From the NCBI GenBank assembly GCA_051418075.1, contig JBPRGG010000131.1:1-15612 (forward strand): 15,612 bases of DNA. The letters run 5' to 3'. The notes below the pieces were generated by a model. That model saw only the letters and a program-made list of their open reading frames with translations, ran no database searches and had not been told where the DNA came from. Both the position numbers and the translations under genes were made by a program. Within the stretch, counting starts at the first letter, position 1. The number at the start of each line of letters is the position of its first letter. Shown piece by piece: positions 15,579 through 15,612 of the stretch. Source of the stretch: JBPRGG01 sp051418075 (lineage in GTDB: Bacteria > Bacteroidota > Bacteroidia > Cytophagales > Cyclobacteriaceae).

Positions 15579-15612
15579 TGTCTGTTTTCAGACAGGTGTC
15601 TGTTTTCAGACA
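15579..15612. promoter_or_regulatory. two tandem 16-bp palindromes, probable NtrC-type activator sites
   Basis: Two identical copies of the perfect palindrome TGTCTG-TTTT-CAGACA at 15579-15594 and 15597-15612, with 2 bp (GG) between them and an 18-bp centre spacing. The last copy ends exactly at the window edge, so more copies may follow. Dyad symmetry suits a Fis-type helix-turn-helix dimer, and the position (centres about -90 and -108 from the predicted start) is classic for an upstream activating sequence. The likely binder is the response regulator encoded at 5893-7275 (inference). I found no other copy in the window by eye. Confidence 0.75.

Noticed and set aside
1..15612. CRISPR arrays, tRNA or rRNA genes, insertion sequences, attachment sites
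   Set aside because: No regularly spaced repeats, cloverleaf-like sequences, transposase-like proteins or terminal repeats were seen on either strand.

Overview
The window looks like chromosome from a member of the Bacteroidota, probably a marine or Saprospira-like lineage. The phylum call is fairly firm; the finer placement is a guess. It rests on BlaR1-type M56 peptidases carrying carboxypeptidase-like and TonB-plug-like tails, a secreted GH29 fucosidase, arrays of FtsX/MacB-type permeases, an NtrC/NtrY-type two-component pair, A+T-rich spacers and few recognisable Shine-Dalgarno sequences.

Left part (2-2482, + strand): two tandem M56 membrane metallopeptidase genes. The first is cut by the window edge and ends right after its last membrane segment. 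The second is full length, with two carboxypeptidase-regulatory-like domains and a plug-like C-terminus. They are about 83% identical over the shared region, so this is a fairly recent tandem duplication.

Middle (2694-4529, + strand): a secreted GH29-type alpha-L-fucosidase, probably its own transcription unit. A 9-bp-stem hairpin lies in the 80-bp convergent gap after it.

Right part (4610 to about 15481, all - strand, transcribed right to left): one long export and signalling cluster. The order is a periplasmic adaptor (HlyD/MacA type), an ABC ATPase (MacB/LolD type), an 8-TM two-module FtsX permease, three separate 4-TM permeases, a sigma-54-dependent response regulator and its histidine kinase. 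Spacing is tight (ATGA overlaps or 11-77 bp gaps). Upstream of the adaptor are two tandem copies of a perfect 16-bp palindrome, TGTCTG-TTTT-CAGACA, and then a -24/-12 element with exact GG-N10-GC spacing.

The proposed circuit is inferred: the NtrC-type regulator at the end of the operon binds the tandem palindromes and activates sigma-54 polymerase, making a self-regulated envelope-export module. The kinase has almost no periplasmic loop, so it may sense through the membrane or through the permeases, by analogy with BceS-type kinases. Five permease modules with one ATPase suggest several alternative transporter assemblies, or sensor and transporter roles divided among them.
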